From contig NC_136000.1 in assembly GCF_048128805.1 (NCBI RefSeq), positions 22,004,946 to 22,068,945 on the forward strand: DNA of 64,000 nucleotides. Reading direction: 5' to 3'. Numbering within the stretch: position 1 is the first letter of the stretch; each line of letters opens with the position of its first letter. Under the pieces are notes generated by a model, which saw nothing but the letters and a program-made list of their open reading frames with translations, ran no database searches and was not told where the DNA came from. Below are positions 58,776-64,000 of the stretch, one piece after another. The position numbers and the translations under genes were made by a program. Source of the stretch: Centroberyx gerrardi. Lineage: Eukaryota; Chordata; Actinopteri; Beryciformes; Berycidae.

Positions 58776-61700
58776 GTGAGTATTCTTGTCAATTAACGTT
58801 AATCTGGGATTCTTACAAGAATCCCGTCCAGATGTGGACCGTTTTTAACGCTAACCGTAACATTAGCTAGTCACGTTATTTGCCTATCTCTCTATCTTGG
58901 TAACATCATATCACTACTTTGACTCGTAGACAATTTAAGGCAGCATGTCGAATAGTTTGAGATCAACTGGTAAACTGGGCATACATGGTCTACCTAGCAG
59001 CATGTATTATAATACAATTTCAACTTTACTTGCCCTGATGATGGTTATTTTGCGCTCTAGCACCTTGGCTAAGATAGTGTGAGGTGACCTTTGTCTATTC
59101 AGTGTAAACAGACAATGGATATTAACATACCAAATCCTTACTAGGACTGTCTGCAATACCTACAAGGTACCGTTTAAGTTGCATTTTTTCCTAAACTGCA
59201 AAGTTTAACGAAATCGAGGGAACGAATTGTATCTCGTGCGCACGTTACATTAAATCGTGGACTCGATATAACTTTTTTCTCTCCAAATGGCCACTCCCGG
59301 GCTCCGTAGTACCGTAGGTTGATGGGAAACGATTCGATTTTTAGAACGTGTTTCCTCTATATTTTTGAGTGTTCATTGCCTTGTATATTTGAATTCTTTT
59401 AAAAATACAAATGTTCTCTGCCAAATAGGACTTGACTTTTCGATAATTATGTTTTGGTGTTAACCGGAACAGTTTTTCATAGTTTAATTGCCAACTTAGA
59501 AAAATATTACCTAAGTGTTGACTCTTAAGGTGCAGGTTTAGGGCATGATTTTGGAACTCTATTCACTTCTTCATAGCTATGTTTTTCCCTAAACTGGATC
59601 TCATTTAAAGTAGGAAACCATATAGTTCTGCCTGGCCCATATGGGTTTTCATTTAAATATGGACGTTGGAAATGGGTGTAGGAGCTTTTTCGGGACAGTT
59701 TATATGGTCAACCTATGGTCAACTGTGGCATTATTGTATTGACCCACTGAACATGGTAATATGTGAGACTATATGGCAAAATGTGATTGCACTTTCTGCC
59801 TATTTGCTATGGCCCTACCTATCAAAACGTCTCAAGAACCTGACACTGAGGCATTAGAGACAATATAGAGTATCAAAATCCTTAATTCTAAGAAGTTTTA
59901 CTGTAACATTTACTGTAGATATTAATCATTCTTATATATTGTCTCTTCAAGTGTGTGCCTTTTTTTTTTTTACTAAACTACAGTATAAAAAAAGGCACAC
60001 ACTAAAGGACAGATAAACAAGTAATTTATTGACACAATATACTTGTGTCAATAAATTACTTGTTTATCAGTCATTTAGTCAGAAATTCTAATCACTGGAT
60101 CATTGAGATAACCCATGATTCCTGTGATCTGTTAAGGCTTGCTGTTTTTTTCTTTTCTATTGCCTTTGTGTATTTGCCTGTTCACATCCTTATGGTGTGT
60201 TATTGCCAGAAAAGTTAAGCAATCTTTCCAGACAGACACTGAGATGCCAGGAGATGATGCCAGGAAAAATACATGAGTGAGACAAGGCCTGAGACAAGGC
60301 AGAGGGAATATAATCTGTATAACAAAGGACAACTGCATGTAATGGAGTTGACTTGGAGTTGTTAAGGAAATCAGGGCTGAGCTCAGGTTAGGAGTGTCCA
60401 AGAGTATGGCTTCTTTATTGGATATATATAGCCTATGGGTCAGCATATAGAGTCAGAGCATGTCTAACAAAGTAGGCGCCACAGGAGAAGTGCAGCTGGA
60501 TTTACACACCTCCTTGTTTATACACGGAAACAAACAAGGGGCTTGAGATCACTACTAGCAGTATGACCAGTACAAACTGGAACAAAGAAGGAATGTGAGG
60601 TACAAAGCACGACGTGTGACCCTAACCAATTATAACAGGTTAATGAGTGCAAAGGAAAAGGGGGTTAGGCAGGCAGGAAATGTATATGGGTCAGGACTAA
60701 CGAACGTAAAGGGTAATTTATGCTGCTGCATCGAACCAAATTGTTACTCTGTTCTGTTCTTATTAATGAGCAAAGCTAATATTTCACGTAGGTGTCTTGG
60801 CTCCCCCTGGCATGAGTAACTAGCCTGATCCTGACTAAGATCCTGCCTAATTGTTTTAATATAGTGTGTGTGTTATTCCTTGACTGTCTTGGTGTTGGTC
60901 TGGTTTGGATTTACCATAAAAATCCTACAGTATCTACTCACATACAACACTTCAAGAAGTTTAGCCCAGGGGCCCATGACCACTGTCAATTAGATGTGAC
61001 CCCCCCCCAAAAAAAACAACAACAACAAAAAAACAAAACATGCTACTTCCCCTAAAATGGGGCAGTTTTGTCGAACGGCAAATGGGAACGTTTGATGAAC
61101 AGGTTCTTTACATTTTCTTATTGATTTATTGGGGATAAATAAACAATGTGTAAAACTCACACACTTGAAGAGTCTAAGAATAATTTAAGCAGTGAGCAGG
61201 AGAGTAGCAGGATCAACAGACATTTTCTGCTGAAAATGAGGTAGTCTCAACAAAGTGAAGAATGAACATACAATTTATAGAGAGAAAGAGAAATGTGTGT
61301 ATGTGCTGACGCCTTTAGGCTCTCTCAGGACTCAAGGACATGTACATCATGACATGAGTTCTTAAAAGCATTAGACAATGCACACATGAACTGCCTTGAG
61401 GCTAACAAGTGTTTTCTCAAGAGAAAGGAATGGTGTTTCAGTAGATTTTTCTTTTTATAGCCTCACATACTTGCCATTCTATATGATCCCGTCTAGATGT
61501 ATTATAGGCAGTTAAGAGACCTACCATTTTCCCTCCACAGATTGACTACTAACTAATGCCTTGGGGTTTCAGGCAGAGCAGAGATGTGCATGTGTTTCAT
61601 GTTGTAATCAATGTGCGTTTACCCTTATTGCTTGCAGTAAGCTTTCTGGTATTGCTTTCCTTGAAGTATCTGTGTAATCTCATCTACCATTCCCGTGACC

Positions 61701-62060
61701 CTGTTGTGTCAAAATCAGATTCTGCACAAGCTCTGTGTGGAAGAGTGGAGACTTGCAGTGAGGTGGCAGTTGTCAGACATGAATGCACCAAAGAGAGACA
61801 ACACAATTATACAATGTCGCCATTTAACCCGCATTGCCCATGACCATGTACAGCAGTGTCTGTACATTCCATCTGTGTCTCTAAGTTAGGATAACAAAGG
61901 GACAGATAGGGATGGATGTGGCACAGTTGTTTGTTGTTTTTCTTTCACTTAATGCGTACATGAAATACATGAAACACCAGACGTGACTCTTTAACAGGTT
62001 AGCTTCAAATGTGAATTTACATGAATTTGAGTGTTTTCAAATATTTTATCTTTCTTTCAG
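58776..62060 (+). other. First intron of the right-hand gene
   Basis: No further exon could be supported. It contains two adjacent strong hairpins (59,951-60,002 and 60,012-60,068) and C/A-rich low-complexity sequence around 61,000-61,040. Confidence 0.45.
59951..60068. repeat. Two adjacent hairpins
   Basis: First: gtgtgtgccttttttt pairs with aaaaaaaggcacacac. Second: a perfect 26-bp stem (60012-60037 with 60043-60068) and 5-nt loop, starting gataaacaagtaatttattg. Both are AT-rich. They could be palindromic MITE cores or small-RNA precursors. Confidence 0.75.
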
Positions 62061-62122
62061 GAAGGATTCCTCTTCAACTTACCACCAGGCTTAAGGGAAG
62101 ACTATAAGAAAGTCGAAGAAAA

Positions 62123-64000
62123 ATGCATTCCTCTGCCTGGATGAATGGACAGTACCACCCCCAGGTTGGACAACCTTCACAAACCTCACAAGCTACTCAT
62201 CAGCTCATCCAAGCTGTGAACACAATGAGAAATCAGAAAGCTGCGAGTTCAAATAACTCATCTCAGTATACACCTGTGAGAGCAAGTGTTCCACAGCCAC
62301 AAAGTGTTTATTTCACCTCTTGTAATGGAGCTTACTCTAATGGACAGACATCTAATCGGCAGGCCTCAACAGTTCCTCAGCAGGCAGTCTCTTCTCAGCA
62401 GGCACCAGCTGGAAGGACGTATAGAAATTGTCTTCTGTGGAATTTAAAATTTAGAAATGCAACTCATCAAACCGCATGTATTAATGCACAAAGTGGTAAT
62501 CCTCCCGTGCCTAGGGTGGTAAACTATGTACCCCAAGTCACCACTCAGGAAGTTTTTCATCAGAACTCGCAGAATTCACCAAAGCAGAGCTCACCTAACA
62601 TGATGCAAGCAAATGCTCCTTTCCTTTGGCAAATCATTCCATCAAATCAGAATCAACAAAATCCAATGTATGGGAAACAATCAATGGTGAGACAAGATAC
62701 TAACTTTGCGGTTGACGGTCTCCAACATGATAGGGTTCAGAAAACCTTATTTCAGAGTGCAAACAGGGAATCGGTTCAATCTCTTTCAACAGCTTCCTCG
62801 CTTCAGCATGCGCAGATGCCTTGCACCAGCACATCAGTGTCTGCCACCACCCACAACAAACAGACTGCTCATAACCAGAACCGTAGCAGTGGGTGCAGAC
62901 TAAATAGCACTCAACATGGATTATCTTTGCACACCGCCCCGCCAAGTTGGATGTCTATCTCTCAACCTTTCAGGAACAACAGCCATGGCATTACAACAAA
63001 CTCATTAAGTGGACAGTCAGTCATGGGTCAGAAAACTGAAAACAATGGAAGAGAGGCCACTCTCTCTAGTAACTCTCAATCAAATCCACATAATTCCCAG
63101 TATGAAGCTAGCCTTTACTTTACTAAAAAAACAAATGGGTGCCCCATAAATTCTGCTGCGGACACAGGACAGCATATTCTCAACTGGCAAATGATGCCAG
63201 GGAATGCAGATAATCTATGTCAGTCTCAGACAGCAGGTTCAGATCATCATCATCTAGCGAATAATAATAATACTACACACTCTGGGAAAATTTTGCAGTT
63301 CATCTGCGGGGACAGGATGACAGAGTCTAGTCAAACCGTGCGGCCTGTGGCATCATCTGTCATTGAAAGTTGTAACTCAAACACCTCCCATTCCTCAATA
63401 CAGGCGTTGCCTAAACCCACCCATGGTGCTGTGTCGTCAACACAGCACAACTTGGAGGCCCAACCTCAACCTTGCTCTGTACCAAAGGGCTTCTACGTCA
63501 CAGTAACTGAAGATGGAAGCGGAAATGGATTCAAGGCAGACAGTATAGTTTTTCTTGGAGATAAAATGGATAACACAGTCCTGAAGGCGGCTTTGCATGC
63601 ATCTATATCAAATGATGCATCACAACTGCAGCAATTACCTGAGAGAATTTCACTGCAGAGAAATGAGACCCAATCATCTGTAGCAAACAATGCTGAACTA
63701 CCCGAAATGCCAGTCTCCTCAGTCAAGCGAAATGGCAGCAGTGATCACACATCTCCTGGTTGTGCAGGCCATAAAGCTGTTGCTGTTGTACAGCCACTGT
63801 CCCAGGAACACTACCAAGCTGCCCACAAGCAAGCCTTTTCTGAAAGGAGCAACCATCAGTGCAAACGCACTGCAAGAGATGAATTTGTTGGTAACCCTGA
63901 GAAGTTCTTTATTTCAAAAGCATTTGCAAAACACAATAAGTCTATAGATTTGACAGATGGATCTACCTCTTTAAAAGATGATTATAGGGTTCACCCGGAA
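62123..64000 (+). CDS. Large Gln/Asn/Ser-rich protein, single giant exon, open at window edge
   Basis: After the acceptor at 62060 and 62 nt of 5'UTR, the ATG at 62123 (MHSSAWMNGQYHPQVGQPSQ) opens a frame with no stop for 626 codons, continuing beyond 64000. The protein is low in hydrophobic residues, rich in Gln, Asn, Ser, Thr and His, and looks largely disordered. Short ordered-looking stretches include GFYVTVTEDGSGNGFKADSI (about residue 455) and EFVGNPEKFFISKAFAKHNK (near the window end). No domain is recognised. The layout (non-coding first exon, huge coding exon, disordered Q/S-rich N-terminus) and the human chromosome 12 affinity of its neighbours make RESF1/KIAA1551 a candidate, at low confidence. 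A nuclear or chromatin protein is plausible. Confidence 0.75.
   Translation, partial: MHSSAWMNGQYHPQVGQPSQTSQATHQLIQAVNTMRNQKAASSNNSSQYTPVRASVPQPQSVYFTSCNGAYSNGQTSNRQASTVPQQAVSSQQAPAGRTYRNCLLWNLKFRNATHQTACINAQSGNPPVPRVVNYVPQVTTQEVFHQNSQNSPKQSSPNMMQANAPFLWQIIPSNQNQQNPMYGKQSMVRQDTNFAVDGLQHDRVQKTLFQSANRESVQSLSTASSLQHAQMPCTSTSVSATTHNKQTAHNQNRSSGCRLNSTQHGLSLHTAPPSWMSISQPFRNNSHGITTNSLSGQSVMGQKTENNGREATLSSNSQSNPHNSQYEASLYFTKKTNGCPINSAADTGQHILNWQMMPGNADNLCQSQTAGSDHHHLANNNNTTHSGKILQFICGDRMTESSQTVRPVASSVIESCNSNTSHSSIQALPKPTHGAVSSTQHNLEAQPQPCSVPKGFYVTVTEDGSGNGFKADSIVFLGDKMDNTVLKAALHASISNDASQLQQLPERISLQRNETQSSVANNAELPEMPVSSVKRNGSSDHTSPGCAGHKAVAVVQPLSQEHYQAAHKQAFSERSNHQCKRTARDEFVGNPEKFFISKAFAKHNKSIDLTDGSTSLKDDYRVHPE

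Noticed and set aside
61556..61843. 95-codon frame with a hydrophobic stretch in the intron of the right-hand gene
   Set aside because: No splice context, no family resemblance, and a length expected by chance.

Overview
This is nuclear DNA from a bony fish, most likely a teleost. It carries three conserved vertebrate genes with GT-AG introns, compact teleost-like introns, and a fish-type repeat load: Ty3/Gypsy, Jockey-superfamily LINEs, hAT and Tc1 MITEs, and a Maverick/Polinton relative. There are no bacterial features.

Layout. 1-2.1 kb: left-truncated, broken Ty3/Gypsy element on the minus strand. 2.5-11.9 kb: cnot2 on the plus strand (CCR4-NOT subunit 2; 14 coding exons, 523 codons from the first in-frame ATG seen). 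13.3-27.4 kb: washc4/SWIP on the minus strand (33 coding exons, 1,168 residues), tail-to-tail with cnot2. 29.0-38.9 kb: slc41a2 on the plus strand (10 coding exons, 516 residues), with LINEs and a Tc1-type MITE in its introns and an 84-bp higher-order pyrimidine repeat before its last exon. Exon boundaries were read by hand from splice signals and from agreement with the vertebrate families; the summed lengths give intact frames for all three genes.

39-58 kb is an accessory desert built of mobile DNA: solo-LTR-like pieces; a composite element of about 3.9 kb (42.93-46.83 kb) whose ends are inverted repeats and which carries a coiled-coil gene cut in two by a solo LTR; a 3'-truncated LINE with an 826-codon ORF2; and a shrunken Polinton/adintovirus-like element of about 4.9 kb (52.13-57.07 kb) with 33/34-matching terminal inverted repeats, a decayed protein-primed family B DNA polymerase, and the first 48 residues of a packaging-type ATPase. 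A hAT/ZBED-like transposase remnant follows.

58.4-64 kb: start of a further plus-strand gene: a CRE-containing promoter region, a non-coding first exon, a 3.3-kb intron, then a very large exon open for 626 codons to the window edge. It encodes a Gln/Asn/Ser-rich protein that I cannot name with confidence.

The three named genes are unrelated housekeeping functions (mRNA deadenylation, endosomal actin nucleation, Mg2+ transport). The most unusual material is the inverted-repeat element carrying the coiled-coil gene and the miniature Polinton.
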